DNA of 64,000 nt from Cellulomonas hominis (lineage in GTDB: Bacteria; Actinomycetota; Actinomycetes; Actinomycetales; Cellulomonadaceae). The stretch is from contig NZ_JACHDN010000001.1 in assembly GCF_014201095.1 (NCBI RefSeq), positions 1,612,001-1,676,000 of the forward strand, given 5' to 3'. The notes beneath the pieces were generated by a model that was not told the origin of the DNA, searched no databases, and saw only the letters and a list, made by a program, of their open reading frames with translations. The translations under genes were made by a program, and so were the position numbers. This document shows positions 19,325-28,581 of the stretch, one piece after another; position 1 is the stretch's first letter; each line of letters opens with the position of its first letter.

Positions 19325-20380
19325 ATGAGCAGCACCGGCGCACGCGTCCCCGCCGAGGGGGCCGCACCCGCGACCGACCACGTCACCGACGGCCTCGGTG
19401 CCGTGGACCGACCCACCGTGTCCTTCGAGCTGTTCCCCCCGCGGAACCCAGAGGCGGCCCCGCGGCTGTGGACCACGGTCGAGCGGCTCGCGGCCGCGCG
19501 CCCGGACTTCGTGTCCGTGACCTACGGCGCCTCCGGCAGCACGCGCAGCACGACCCGGGCCCTGGTCCGGCGGCTGCTCCGCGAGACCTCGCTGACCCCG
19601 ATCGCGCACCTGACCTGCGTCGCCACGTCCCGCGACGACCTGGCCCGTACCGTCGAGGAGTTCCTCGACGAGGGCGTCCGGGCGTTCCTCGCCCTGCGCG
19701 GCGACCCGCCCGCCGACGGCTCCTGGGCCCCGCACCCGGACGGGCTGCCGACCGCCAGCGCCCTGGTCGCCCTGCTGCGCGAGGTCGAGGCCCGCCGGTG
19801 CGCGTCGAGCCCGGCGCAGGCGGTGCGCGCGGCGACGCGGCCGCTGTCCGTGGCGGTCGCCGCGTTCCCCCGGGGCAACGCCGGCTCGGGCAGCACCCGC
19901 GAGCAGGACGTCGCGGCCCTGCTGTCCAAGCAGCGCGCGGGCGCCGACTTCGCGATCACCCAGGTGTTCTACGACGTCGAGTCGTACTGCGAGCTCGTCA
20001 CGCTGGCCCGCGACGCCGGGGTCACCATCCCGATCGTGCCCGGGATCATCCCGATGACGGACCCGTCGCGGCTCCGCCGCGTGCAGCAGCTCACCGGCGT
20101 GCCGGTGCCGCAGGCGGTGCTCGACGTGCTGGACGCGTTCGACCCGGACGACCCCGCGGACGCGGCCCGCCGCCTGCGCGCCGGCACCCGGCTGGGCGTC
20201 GACCTGGTGAACGGCGTCCTCGACGGCGGTGCCCCCGGCGTGCACCTCTACACGTTCAACCAGCACGGCCCGGCCCTCGACCTGCTCGAGGGCGCCGGCC
20301 TGGGCGGCGACGCCCCGCGGACGCACAGCCAGGTGACGTCCGCCCCCACGACCACCCCGACCCCCGTTCCGACCAGCTGA
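19325..20380 (+). CDS. metF: Methylenetetrahydrofolate reductase
   Basis: A 351-residue MetF-type reductase that converts 5,10-methylene- to 5-methyl-tetrahydrofolate and so supplies the methyl group for methionine. Family segments are [69 protein letters not shown] and VPGIIPMTD. The C-terminus [13 protein letters not shown] is also typical. The ATG at 19325 lies seven bases after the GGAG in the riboswitch P1 stem. A 37-residue N-terminal tail precedes the core. It is followed after nine bases by metE, the enzyme that uses its product, in one operon under SAM control. Confidence 0.93.
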   Translation: MSSTGARVPAEGAAPATDHVTDGLGAVDRPTVSFELFPPRNPEAAPRLWTTVERLAAARPDFVSVTYGASGSTRSTTRALVRRLLRETSLTPIAHLTCVATSRDDLARTVEEFLDEGVRAFLALRGDPPADGSWAPHPDGLPTASALVALLREVEARRCASSPAQAVRAATRPLSVAVAAFPRGNAGSGSTREQDVAALLSKQRAGADFAITQVFYDVESYCELVTLARDAGVTIPIVPGIIPMTDPSRLRRVQQLTGVPVPQAVLDVLDAFDPDDPADAARRLRAGTRLGVDLVNGVLDGGAPGVHLYTFNQHGPALDLLEGAGLGGDAPRTHSQVTSAPTTTPTPVPTS

Positions 20381-20388
20381 GGCGAGAG

Positions 20389-22737
20389 ATGACCGACCTG
20401 ACCCACCCGTTCCCCTCCGGCACCGTCCTGGGCTACCCCCGGATCGGTCCGCGCCGCGAGCTCAAGAAGGCCGTCGAGGCGTTCTGGGCCGGCCGCTCGA
20501 CCGCCGAGGAGGTCGAGGCGACCGCCGCGGAGCTGCGCCGCCGCACGCGCGCCCGGCTCGCGGAGCTCGGCCTGGACACCCGGCTGCCCGCAATCCCGAG
20601 CGCCTTCTCGTTCTACGACCACGTGCTGGACGCCGCGACCGTGCTCGGCGCGGTGCCCGAGCGGTTCGCCGACCTCGCGACCGCCGACGGCGGGCTGGAC
20701 CTGGCCGGCTACTCGACCGTGGCGCGCGGCCGCGGGGACGACCTGCCGCTCGAGATGACCAAGTGGTTCGACTCGAACTACCACTACCTGGTGCCGGAGA
20801 TCGGCCCGGCGACGGCGTTCCGGTACGCGAGCGACCGCCCGGTGCGCGAGTTCGCCGAGGGGCTGGCCGACGGCGTGCTGACCCGCCCGGTGCTCGTCGG
20901 GCCGGTGACGTTCCTCGCCCTGGCGAAGGCCGCCGAGGGTTCCCCGGCGGACTTCCTCCCGATCGACCGGCTCGCCGACGTGCTGCCGGTGTACGCGGAG
21001 CTGCTCCGCGACCTGGCCCGCGCGGGCGCGACGTGGGTGCAGCTCGACGAGCCCGCCCTGGTGTCCGACTCGACGGGCGTGCCCGCCGACCGGCTGCTGG
21101 CCGCGGCCGCCGAGGCGTACCGCGCGCTGGCCGCCGACCTGCCCACGGCCGAGCGCCCGTCCATCCTGGTCGCGGCCCCCTACGGCGACCTCCGGGACGC
21201 GCTGCCGGTGCTCGCGGCCTCCGACGTCGAGGGCCTGGCGATCGACCTGGTCCGCGGCTCCGCCCCGGCGTCCCCCGTGCCCGGGCTGGCCTCGAAGGTG
21301 CTGGTCGGGGGCGTCGTGGACGGCCACAACATCTGGCGCGCCGACCTGGACGCCGCGCTCGGGTCCCTGGAGCACCTGGAGTCCCTCGGTGCCGCGCAGG
21401 TCGCGGTGTCGTCGTCGACCTCGCTGTTCCACCTGCCGCACGACGTCGAGGACGAGCCGGAGCTCGACCCGACCCTGCGCTCGTGGCTCGCGTTCGCCGA
21501 CCAGAAGATCGGCGAGGTGGTGACCCTCGCGACCGGTCTGACCGAGGGCCGGGAGGCCGTGCACGCGGAGCTCCTCGCCGCGGCCGACGCGCGCCGCTCC
21601 CGCGCGGAGGCGCCCGGCGTGGTCCGTCCCGACGTCCGCGAGCGCCTGGCCGCCCTCCCGGAGGGCGCGTTCCACCGCGGGGACTTCGCCGAGCGGCGCG
21701 CCGCGCAGACCTCCCGGCTGCGGCTGCCGGCGCTGCCGACGACCACGATCGGCTCGTTCCCGCAGACGCCGGAGATCCGCGCGGCCCGCACCGCGTTCGG
21801 CCGGGGCGAGCTCACCGCGGCCCAGTACGAGGACGCGATGAAGGCGGAGATCCGCCAGGTCGTCGAGCTCCAGGAGCAGATCGGCCTCGACGTGCTCGTG
21901 CACGGCGAGCCCGAGCGGAACGACATGGTGCAGTACTTCGCCGAGAACCTGGACGGCTTCGCGGTCACCCAGAACGGCTGGGTCCAGTCCTACGGCTCGC
22001 GGTGCACCCGCCCGTCCATCCTCTGGGGCGACGTCGCGCGCCCGGCGCCGATCACCGTGCCGTGGACGACCTACACGCAGTCGCTCACCCCGAAGCCGGT
22101 GAAGGGCATGCTGACCGGGCCGGTGACGATCCTCGCGTGGTCGTTCGTCCGCGACGACCAGCCGCTCGGCGACACCGCGAACCAGGTGGCGCTGGCGCTG
22201 CGCGACGAGGTCGCCGACCTCGAGGCCGCCGGCACGGCGATCGTGCAGGTGGACGAGCCCGCGCTCCGCGAGCTGCTGCCGCTGCGGGCCGAGGACCACG
22301 CGGCCTACCTGGAGTGGTCGGTCCGGTCCTTCCGCCTCGCGACGTCGGGTGTCCGGCCGGACACCCAGATCCACACGCACCTGTGCTACTCGGAGTTCGG
22401 CGAGGTCATCGGCGCGATCGACGGCCTGGACGCCGACGTGACGTCCATCGAGGCCGCCCGGTCGAAGATGGAGATCCTGGCCGACATCGCCGCCGAGGGG
22501 TACCCGCGCGGCATCGGCCCGGGCGTCTACGACATCCACTCCCCGCGGGTGCCGAGCGAGGCCGAGGTCACCGAGCTGCTCACCGAGGCGGTCCGGGCGA
22601 TCGACCCGGAGCAGCTGTGGGTCAACCCGGACTGCGGCCTGAAGACCCGCCGCTACGCCGAGGTCACCCCGTCGCTCGAGCACGTGCTCGCCGCGACCCG
22701 CACGGTGCGGGCGTCCCTGGCGGTGCCGACGGCCTGA
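20389..22737 (+). CDS. metE: Cobalamin-independent methionine synthase
   Basis: A 782-residue 5-methyltetrahydropteroyltriglutamate-homocysteine methyltransferase. The N-terminal half ([19 protein letters not shown]) and the catalytic C-terminal half ([14 protein letters not shown]) are both present. Zinc ligands His664 and Cys666 (HTHLCYSEF) and Cys749 (NPDCGLKTR) match the spacing of the E. coli enzyme. Substrate-site segments [35 protein letters not shown] and QVDEPALRE are intact. It lies directly behind metF. Together they form the last two steps of methionine synthesis and are presumably shut off by SAM. Confidence 0.95.
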   Translation: MTDLTHPFPSGTVLGYPRIGPRRELKKAVEAFWAGRSTAEEVEATAAELRRRTRARLAELGLDTRLPAIPSAFSFYDHVLDAATVLGAVPERFADLATADGGLDLAGYSTVARGRGDDLPLEMTKWFDSNYHYLVPEIGPATAFRYASDRPVREFAEGLADGVLTRPVLVGPVTFLALAKAAEGSPADFLPIDRLADVLPVYAELLRDLARAGATWVQLDEPALVSDSTGVPADRLLAAAAEAYRALAADLPTAERPSILVAAPYGDLRDALPVLAASDVEGLAIDLVRGSAPASPVPGLASKVLVGGVVDGHNIWRADLDAALGSLEHLESLGAAQVAVSSSTSLFHLPHDVEDEPELDPTLRSWLAFADQKIGEVVTLATGLTEGREAVHAELLAAADARRSRAEAPGVVRPDVRERLAALPEGAFHRGDFAERRAAQTSRLRLPALPTTTIGSFPQTPEIRAARTAFGRGELTAAQYEDAMKAEIRQVVELQEQIGLDVLVHGEPERNDMVQYFAENLDGFAVTQNGWVQSYGSRCTRPSILWGDVARPAPITVPWTTYTQSLTPKPVKGMLTGPVTILAWSFVRDDQPLGDTANQVALALRDEVADLEAAGTAIVQVDEPALRELLPLRAEDHAAYLEWSVRSFRLATSGVRPDTQIHTHLCYSEFGEVIGAIDGLDADVTSIEAARSKMEILADIAAEGYPRGIGPGVYDIHSPRVPSEAEVTELLTEAVRAIDPEQLWVNPDCGLKTRRYAEVTPSLEHVLAATRTVRASLAVPTA

Positions 22738-22754
22738 GCTGCGCCGCACGCGAC

Positions 22755-22790
22755 GACGCCCCGGTCCCCCGCGCGGGGGACCGGGGCGTC
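22755..22790. terminator. Bidirectional terminator hairpin between metE and hsp20
   Basis: A perfect 16-bp stem, GACGCCCCGGTCCCCC against GGGGGACCGGGGCGTC, with a four-base GCGC loop lies in the 72-base gap between two convergent genes. There is no U-run, as is usual in very GC-rich actinobacteria. Confidence 0.85.
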
Positions 22791-22809
22791 GGTCTGCCGG
22801 CCGCCGGCG

Positions 22810-23265
22810 TCAGGCGTCCGCGCGCTCCTGCGTCGCGTCGGCCCCGGCCTCGATGGTCGCCGGCGTCCCACCGGTCTGGACCTCGATGCGGCGCGGCTTG
22901 GCCTCCTCGGCCACCGGGATGGTCAGGGTGAGCACGCCGTCGGCGTACGAGGCGTGGATGGCGTCCAGGTCGAGCCCCCGCCCGACGGTCAGCTGCCGGG
23001 CGTAGGTGCCGACCGGGCGCTCCTTGGCGAGCCACTGCTGCCCGTCCTCGGTGCGCGCGGTGCGCTGCGCCCGGATGGTCAGCGTGCGGTCGTCCACGTT
23101 CACGTCGATCGACCCCGGGTCCGCACCCGGCAGGTCGACGTGCAGGACGTAGTGGTCGCCCGCGCGGTACAGGTCCATCGGCATGGACGCCGCCGCCCGC
23201 TGCGAGCCGAGCACCTGGCCCATGAGCCGGTCCATCTCCTGGAACGGGTCGAAACGCGTAGCCAC
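22810..23265 (-). CDS. Small heat-shock protein, Hsp20/alpha-crystallin family
   Basis: A 151-residue ATP-independent holdase chaperone. The N-terminus MATRFDPFQEMDRLMGQV is typical of actinobacterial Hsp18-like proteins. The alpha-crystallin domain spans about residues 28-130, with YVLHVDLPGADPGSIDVNV, the TLTIRAQR strand and the ASYADGVLTLTIPV signature. A variable C-terminal tail follows PRRIEV. The ATG at 23265 has GGGAGGTGAC-type upstream sequence as ribosome binding site. A CIRCE element lies about 93 bases upstream, so HrcA repression is likely. Confidence 0.92.
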   Translation of the reverse strand: MATRFDPFQEMDRLMGQVLGSQRAAASMPMDLYRAGDHYVLHVDLPGADPGSIDVNVDDRTLTIRAQRTARTEDGQQWLAKERPVGTYARQLTVGRGLDLDAIHASYADGVLTLTIPVAEEAKPRRIEVQTGGTPATIEAGADATQERADA

Positions 23266-23357
23266 AGCCCGTCACCTCCCTCGAGGTCCCGGCCGCTCCG
23301 GGACCGTGGTCTGCTCCGGTGCGGCGGCCCCGCACCGGAAGGGCTACGAGACATGTT

Positions 23358-23384
23358 CTAGCACTCTCGGGTGTCGAGTGCTAA
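23358..23384 (-). promoter_or_regulatory. CIRCE operator overlapping the hsp20 promoter
   Basis: On the leftward strand TTAGCACTC, nine bases, GAGTGCTAG matches the HrcA-binding CIRCE consensus (TTAGCACTC-N9-GAGTGCTAA) in all but the last base. A TTAGCA -35-like and TAGAAC -10-like pair 18 bases apart are embedded in and next to it, so HrcA would cover the promoter. Confidence 0.9.
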
Positions 23385-23423
23385 CGGTCGTCCAGGGCGT
23401 TCGCCGAGAGCAGAACGCGCTGG

Positions 23424-23867
23424 TCAGCGTGGGTCCGGCAGGCGGTCGCCGGTCTCCGTCGCGGCCGCCAGGGCCGACACGATCCGCACGTCCGCGTCCA
23501 GCCACGGCACCGTCAGCCACTCCCCGCGGGGCAGCCACAGCAGGGCGTCGTGCTCGACCAGCGGCTCCGGCTCGCCCTCCGCGACGGCGGCCAGCCAGAG
23601 CCGCATCACGTACCGGTCGCTCAGCCGCCAGCACCCGTCGTCGGGCCCGGGGAGCTCCGTCCCGAGCGTCAGCCCGACGCCGAGCTCCTCCCGGATCTCC
23701 CGGTGCAGCGCCGCCTCCGGGTCCTCGCCCGGCTCGACCTTCCCGCCGGGGAACTCCCACCGGCCCGCCAGGCTCACGGGCTGCCGCCGGCGGGCGGCCA
23801 GCAGGGCGGTCGGGGCGTCGAGGTCGTCGACCAGCGCCGCGGCGACGACGAGGACGGGCGGGGTCAT
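23424..23867 (-). CDS. NUDIX hydrolase, MutT-like
   Basis: A 147-residue NUDIX protein. The box is complete: GKVEPGEDPEAALHREIREELGV matches G-x5-E-x7-REUxEExGU (quoted in part: GEDPEAALHREIREELGV). The upstream strand RRRQPVSLAGRWEFPGG resembles 8-oxo-dGTP diphosphatases of the MutT/CTP pyrophosphohydrolase type. So it probably sanitises oxidised nucleotides, but substrate assignment in this family is unreliable. ATG 23867 begins MTPPVLVVAAAL, the first beta strand. It lies alone on its strand, 146 bases after the sugar-transport operon. Confidence 0.87.
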   Translation of the reverse strand: MTPPVLVVAAALVDDLDAPTALLAARRRQPVSLAGRWEFPGGKVEPGEDPEAALHREIREELGVGLTLGTELPGPDDGCWRLSDRYVMRLWLAAVAEGEPEPLVEHDALLWLPRGEWLTVPWLDADVRIVSALAAATETGDRLPDPR

Positions 23868-23926
23868 GCGGGAAGTCTGCCAGCGCCACGACCCGGCCCG
23901 CCTCCGCGCCCGGGGACCGGTCCCGC

Positions 23927-23983
23927 CGAGTGGAGGGTTTGAACGCGACACGCCGGGCGTGTCGTGCGCGAACCCTCCACTCG
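23927..23983. repeat. Intergenic palindromic element (GACACGCC family, copy 1)
   Basis: Outer arms of 13 perfect bases (23927-23939, CGAGTGGAGGGTT; 23971-23983, its complement) enclose an inner palindrome CGACACGCC-G-GGCGTGTCG (23946-23964). It fills the gap between the NUDIX gene and the solute-binding protein gene. Related elements lie at 37830, 42683 and, degenerate, 54460. Confidence 0.8.
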
Positions 23984-24013
23984 AAGGCGTCGGGCCGGGA
24001 CGGGCCGCGCCGG

Positions 24014-25348
24014 TCAGCCCTGTCGCAGCTCGTTCTGCAGCTCCTGCTGCGCCTGCTCCAGGGCCTCGCGGGCCGGCACGCCGCCCTCGTAGATCTCGGC
24101 CAGCGTGACCGTGCCGAACCGGCTGTTCACCGGGGGCAGGTCGGGGCTGCTGAACGAGTCGAAGTGCCCGATGCCGTCCTTGACCTCGTTCAGCACGTCG
24201 AACAGGTTCGTCGTGAAGTACTGGTTGAACGCGTTGTCGGGGTTCTTGGTCACGGCGTCGTCGTCCCAGACGGACATGTTGACCGGGTCGAAGCCGAGGA
24301 TCTCCCAGACGGCGACGTTCGCCTCCGGGGACAGCTTGGCGAAGGCGAGCCACTCCGCCGCCAGGTCCTTCACCGGCGAGCTCGCCGACACCGCCGTGCC
24401 CGTGCCGCCGCCGCCGATGGTCGCCGTGTCCGATCCGGCGACGACGGGCGCGGGCGCGATCGCGATCTTCCCCGCCAGGTCGGGCATGTAGTCGACGAAC
24501 CGCGACGTGTACCAGGCCGGGTAGACGATGGCCGCGAAGTCGCCCCGTCCGATCGCGCCGTAGGCCTCCTCGTCGTCCGGGCTCGAGCCGGGGATCGGCG
24601 AGATCGCCCCGGACTCGACCATGTCCTGCATCATCTCCATGGACGACACCACCTCCGCGCTGTCGACCTGGACGGTGCCGTCCTCCGCGAACAGCGAACC
24701 GCCGTTCTGGGCGATCACCAGCGGCTCCACGAAGAAGACGTCGGTGTTGGCCGTGCCGAACGCCTTGCCCGTCGCGGCGCTGTACTCGGCCCCGGCCGCG
24801 GCGAAGTCGTCCCAGGTCTCGATCGTCGTGTAGTCGATGCCGGCGGCCTCGAGGAGCTCGGTGTTGTAGAAGGTCACGAACGCGCCCACGTGCGTCGGGT
24901 AGCCGTAGAGCGCGTCGTCGCGGCTGTACAGCTCGAGGCGCGCCTCCACGATGTCGTCGCGGTACGGCTCCGCCGCCTGCGACAGGTCCATCAGCGGCGG
25001 GTTGTCGCCCCGCACGAAGTTCGCGAACTTGGTGACCTCGATGTCGGCGAGATCCGGCATCCCCGCCCCGGAGTTCGCGGCCAGCTGCAGCTTGTTGTGC
25101 ATGTCCTGGTACGGGTAGACCGTGAGCTCGAGGTCGATCTGCCGGTCGGGGTTGAGCTCGTTCCAGCGGTCGGCCATCTGCTCGTACAGCGCACCGTGCA
25201 GCTCGCCGAAGATCCACATCTCCATCGGGGTCGACCCGTCGGCGTTCACCGTCGGCTCCTGCTGCGCGCCGCCGCTCGAGCACGCCAGGGTCGCGGAGAG
25301 CACCATCGCGGCCACGACCACGGACGCCGTCGTCCTGCTTCTGGACAT
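24014..25348 (-). CDS. Sugar ABC transporter substrate-binding lipoprotein
   Basis: A 444-residue family-1 extracellular solute-binding protein. A lipoprotein signal ends in the lipobox SATLAC (Cys23). The mature part shows the family layout, with PMEMWIFGELHGALYEQMADRWNE, LAANSGAGMPDLADIE, YGYPTHVGAFVTFYNTELL and TWDDFAAAGAEY. It captures a sugar or oligosaccharide outside the membrane and hands it to the two permeases encoded upstream. ATG 25348 follows AAGGAGAC. It is the last gene of the operon, an unusual place; often it is first. No ATPase gene is present, so a shared MsiK-type ATPase encoded elsewhere is likely. Confidence 0.9.
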   Translation of the reverse strand: MSRSRTTASVVVAAMVLSATLACSSGGAQQEPTVNADGSTPMEMWIFGELHGALYEQMADRWNELNPDRQIDLELTVYPYQDMHNKLQLAANSGAGMPDLADIEVTKFANFVRGDNPPLMDLSQAAEPYRDDIVEARLELYSRDDALYGYPTHVGAFVTFYNTELLEAAGIDYTTIETWDDFAAAGAEYSAATGKAFGTANTDVFFVEPLVIAQNGGSLFAEDGTVQVDSAEVVSSMEMMQDMVESGAISPIPGSSPDDEEAYGAIGRGDFAAIVYPAWYTSRFVDYMPDLAGKIAIAPAPVVAGSDTATIGGGGTGTAVSASSPVKDLAAEWLAFAKLSPEANVAVWEILGFDPVNMSVWDDDAVTKNPDNAFNQYFTTNLFDVLNEVKDGIGHFDSFSSPDLPPVNSRFGTVTLAEIYEGGVPAREALEQAQQELQNELRQG

Positions 25349-25378
25349 TTCTTTGTCTCCTTCTTGTACGTGCGCGGG

Positions 25379-26278
25379 TCAGCCCTTGACGGCGCCCGCG
25401 GTCATTCCCTCGACGAAGAACCGCTGGAACGTGAGGAAGAGGATGAGGATCGGGACGAGGGAGAAGAACGACCCGACGAGGAGCAGCCCGTAGTTGTTCG
25501 CGTACGGGGTGATCAGCGTGTTCAGGCCGATCGGCAGCGTGAACTTCTCCGACGAGCGCAGGACGAGCAGCGGCCAGAGCAGGTTGTTCCAGCACATCAT
25601 CCCGTTGAGGATGGCCATCGCCGCGATGGCCGGCCGGGCGATCGGCAGCACCAGGCGGAAGAAGATGCCGAACTCGGTGACGCCGTCGACGCGGCCCGCC
25701 TCGAGGATCTCCTTCGGCACTCCCAGGAAGTACTGGCGGAAGAAGAAGATGGTCACCGCCGCCGCGAGGAACGGGATCACGATCACCGTGTAGGTGTCCG
25801 CCAGCCCCATCTCGTTGACCTGGACGTACAGCGGGAGCATGACCATCTCGAACGGGACGGCCATGATCGCCAGCACCGCGATGAACAACGGCGTGCGCCC
25901 CCGGAACTCGTACATGGCGAACCCGTAGGCGACGAAGGAGCTGACCAGCAGCGTGCCGGCGACCTGGACGGTGGTGAGGACCAGGGAGTTGGCGAACCAC
26001 CGGAAGTACGGGCCGGAGTCGGTGAAGAGCATGGTCCAGTTGTCCAGGCTCAGCGTCGAGGTGTCGACGCCGAGGCTGACGCCGCCGCGCATGACGTCGG
26101 CGCCGTCCTGGAACGTGGCGATGAAGATGGCGGCCAGGGGGACGAGCGCGGTGAGCGCGATCGCGACCAGCACGACCGACTGCCCGACGGAGAGGACCCG
26201 GCGGGTGCCGGGCTCCTGGCCGTCGGACCGGCTCGACGGCGGCGTCCCGGTGCGCCGGCGGCCCGTGAGCGCGGTCAC
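25379..26278 (-). CDS. Sugar ABC transporter permease, MalG type
   Basis: A 299-residue inner-membrane permease of carbohydrate importers (CUT1) with six membrane helices. The EAA loop, EILEAGRVDGVTEFGIFFRLVLPIARP (quoted in part: EAGRVDGVTEFGIFFRLVLP), contacts the ATPase. The C-terminus FVEGMTAGAVKG is the usual end of MalG-like proteins. The GTG at 26278 overlaps the stop of the other permease gene (GTGA), so they are translated together. The solute-binding gene follows after 30 bases. Confidence 0.9.
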   Translation of the reverse strand: MTALTGRRRTGTPPSSRSDGQEPGTRRVLSVGQSVVLVAIALTALVPLAAIFIATFQDGADVMRGGVSLGVDTSTLSLDNWTMLFTDSGPYFRWFANSLVLTTVQVAGTLLVSSFVAYGFAMYEFRGRTPLFIAVLAIMAVPFEMVMLPLYVQVNEMGLADTYTVIVIPFLAAAVTIFFFRQYFLGVPKEILEAGRVDGVTEFGIFFRLVLPIARPAIAAMAILNGMMCWNNLLWPLLVLRSSEKFTLPIGLNTLITPYANNYGLLLVGSFFSLVPILILFLTFQRFFVEGMTAGAVKG

Positions 26279-27183
26279 CGGACGTTCTCCTTCCTGAAGG
26301 TGCCGGACAGGGTGAGCTGCGTGATGTTGATGGTCATGACGACCACCAGCAGCACGATCCCCACCGCGGACGCGAAGCCGAGGTCGTTCTGCTCGATGCC
26401 CTTGCGGTACAGGTAGCCGACGACCGTCAGCGCCTGGTTGTTCGGGGAGGCGTTCCCGCCGTAGAGCATGAAGCTCTCCAGGAACATGGCCAGGCCGCCG
26501 TAGACGCTGATCGTCGTGACGTACACGATCGTCGGCCTGAGGTTGGGGACGGTGATGCGCAGGAACTGCTGCCGCTTGTTCGCGCCGTCGATCGCGGCCG
26601 CCTCGTAGTACTCCGCCGGGATCGACTGCATACCGGCGATGAAGTACATGGTGTTCACGCCCGTCCACCGCCACACCGCGAGCGCCAGCAGCGCGGCCAG
26701 CCCGGTCAGGTCCTCGCGGAGCCAGCGGACCGGCCCGAAGCCGAAGAACTGGACGACCTGGTTCATGAGCGCGCTGTCGGACTCGGAGAACATGAGCCGG
26801 AACACCAGGCCCGAGACCACCACGGACGTGAGGGCCGGGACGAACATCGACGCCTTGAAGAACGCCTTGACCCGGCGGCTGCCGATGCGCGAGCTCACGA
26901 CGGCGGCGAGCATCATCGGGATCGGGATGAGCAGCAGCAGCGTCAGGACCATGTACCGGGCGCTGTTGCGCATCGCGGTCCAGAAGACGCTGTCGTTCCA
27001 GAGCCGGGCGTAGTTGTCCATCCCCACGGAGGTCGTCTGGCCGTACAGCACCTCCTGGGTCGACATGACGAACGAGCGCGCCACGGGGATGAACCAGAAC
27101 ACCGCGAGGGTCACGAGGAACGGCAGGATGAACAGGTACGGCGCGAGCCGTTGGGAGTAGAGCAACCGGACGACGGGGCGCAT
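26275..27183 (-). CDS. Sugar ABC transporter permease, MalF type
   Basis: A 302-residue permease, first gene of the importer operon. Six membrane helices begin with APYLFILPFLVTLAVFWFI. The EAA loop is YYEAAAIDGANKRQQFLRITVPNLRP (in part: EAAAIDGANKRQQFLRITVP). ATG 27183 follows AGAGGTG. The operon order is permease, permease, binding protein, read leftward from the promoter at 27361-27389 and divergent from the LacI gene. No glycosidase is in the operon, so the sugar is unknown. Confidence 0.9.
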   Translation of the reverse strand: MRPVVRLLYSQRLAPYLFILPFLVTLAVFWFIPVARSFVMSTQEVLYGQTTSVGMDNYARLWNDSVFWTAMRNSARYMVLTLLLLIPIPMMLAAVVSSRIGSRRVKAFFKASMFVPALTSVVVSGLVFRLMFSESDSALMNQVVQFFGFGPVRWLREDLTGLAALLALAVWRWTGVNTMYFIAGMQSIPAEYYEAAAIDGANKRQQFLRITVPNLRPTIVYVTTISVYGGLAMFLESFMLYGGNASPNNQALTVVGYLYRKGIEQNDLGFASAVGIVLLVVVMTINITQLTLSGTFRKENVR

Positions 27184-27329
27184 GACGGCAGTCACCTCTT
27201 TCGGCGCGGCGGGTCCTCGGCACCCGGATGCGGGGACGAGGACCCGCACGGTCGGAGGCGGCTGGGCTCCGGGGCGGGACGACAGGACGAGCGGCGCGGC
27301 GCACAGCGACGTGCGTCGGCGTCCTCGCG

Positions 27330-27339
27330 GAAATGTTTC
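27330..27339. promoter_or_regulatory. Candidate LacI-family operator just downstream of the operon start
   Basis: GAAA-TG-TTTC is an inverted repeat within AAATGTTTCA-type sequence, placed some 15-25 bases past the predicted transcription start of the importer operon. It resembles half-sites used by LacI-family repressors. Confidence 0.4.
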
Positions 27340-27360
27340 AGTTCTCTTGCGTCGTTCAAC

Positions 27361-27389
27361 AACGTATCGACGCCCCATATGGGTGTCAA
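27361..27389 (-). promoter_or_regulatory. Promoter of the sugar importer operon, with palindrome in the spacer
   Basis: The leftward strand reads TTGACA (27389-27384), 17 bases, TACGTT (27366-27361), close to the sigma-70 consensus. The spacer contains the perfect palindrome CCCATATGGG (27374-27383), a second candidate repressor site. Confidence 0.8.
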
Positions 27390-27434
27390 CACTCGATTTT
27401 CCCGGTCCCCACCGGTAGTGTCCGGGGCGGATCT

Positions 27435-27451
27435 CGAAAGAAATCTTTTCG
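27435..27451. promoter_or_regulatory. Candidate operator near the lacI-type gene
   Basis: CGAAAGAAATCTTTTCG is a 17-base imperfect palindrome 39 bases before the regulator start, suggesting autoregulation. A TAGTGT -10-like box at 27415-27420 lies just upstream. Confidence 0.35.
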
Positions 27452-27489
27452 CCCACTGACCGGCACGACCGCACGACGAGAGCAGGCCC

Positions 27490-28530
27490 ATGGCACGCAC
27501 GACCCCCCGCCCCACCCTGAACGAGGTCGCGGACCGGGCCGGGGTGTCCCCCGCCACCGCGTCCAAGGCGCTCAACGGCCACGACGGCGTCGCCGCCACC
27601 ACCACCGCGCGGGTGCTCGACGCCGCGGCTGCGCTGGGCTACCACACGCCGGGGGCGCGCAACAGCCCGCGCCGGCGCGCGGTGGAGCTGCTCGTCGACA
27701 AGCTCGACAACCCCTACATCACCGAGCTGCTCCGCGGCGTCACCGTCGCCGCGGAGGAGGCGGGGGCGGACGTCGTCCTCGGCCGCGTGCGACCCCGGGC
27801 CGGCGACAGCCGCGCCGAGTCCGCCGTCACCTGGACCCGCCGGCTGATCGCGGCGCGGCGCACGGGCGCGATCGTCGTCACGGCACAGGTCACCGAGGAC
27901 ACCTACGCCAACATCGCGCGGGCCCGGCTGCCCGTGGTCGTCGTCGACCCCCTCGACCTCACGACCCCGGAGCTCGTCTCGGTCGGGTCGACCAACTGGG
28001 ACGGCGGCCGCGCGGCGGCAGGGCACCTGATCGGGCTGGGACACCGCCGGATGGCCCTCATCGCCGGCCCCGAGACCTCCATGAGCGCGGTCGCGCGGGT
28101 CGAGGGGTTCCGCTCCGCCTGCGCACGCGCCGGCCTGCCGCCCGGGTCGGTGGTGGTGCAGCACGCGCGCTTCGACCGGGACGCCGCCCTCGCCGTCGCC
28201 GCGCGCGTCCTCGCCCGCCCCGACCGCCCGACCGCCGTCGCCGCGTCCAGCGACACCCAGGCCCTCGGGGTGATGGAGGCGGCACGGCGACTGCGGCTCC
28301 GCATCCCCGACGACCTGTCCGTCGTCGGGTACGACGACACGTACCTCGCCGCCTGGACGACGCCCGCGCTCACCAGCGTGCGCCAGCCCGTCGAGGAGAT
28401 CGGCCGGGTCGCGCTGCGCACCGTGCTGCGCATGGCCGACGGCGAGCTCCCCGACTCGCACCACATCGAGCTGGCGACCCGGCTCGTGGTGCGCGAGTCC
28501 ACCGCGCCCCCGCCGGACGGGTCGTCGTGA
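27490..28530 (+). CDS. LacI-family transcriptional regulator
   Basis: A 346-residue LacI/PurR-type repressor. The N-terminal helix-turn-helix PTLNEVADRAGVSPATASKALNG (residues 8-30; core VADRAGVSPATASKALNG) is followed by a periplasmic-binding-like sugar sensor. Sensor segments are VVVVDPLDLT, GLGHRRMALIAG, the AVAASSDTQALGVMEAARRLRLRIPDDLSVVGYDDT region (in part DDLSVVGYDDT) and TPALTSVRQP. It is divergent from the sugar importer operon and most likely controls it. Sites at 27330, 27374 and 27435 are candidate operators. The ATG at 27490 follows a GAGAGCAGG-type leader. Confidence 0.92.
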   Translation: MARTTPRPTLNEVADRAGVSPATASKALNGHDGVAATTTARVLDAAAALGYHTPGARNSPRRRAVELLVDKLDNPYITELLRGVTVAAEEAGADVVLGRVRPRAGDSRAESAVTWTRRLIAARRTGAIVVTAQVTEDTYANIARARLPVVVVDPLDLTTPELVSVGSTNWDGGRAAAGHLIGLGHRRMALIAGPETSMSAVARVEGFRSACARAGLPPGSVVVQHARFDRDAALAVAARVLARPDRPTAVAASSDTQALGVMEAARRLRLRIPDDLSVVGYDDTYLAAWTTPALTSVRQPVEEIGRVALRTVLRMADGELPDSHHIELATRLVVRESTAPPPDGSS

Positions 28531-28581
28531 GCCCGGGGCGCCGGACTCCGGGAGGTCGACCCGGCGCCCGCCGAGGCCGGC

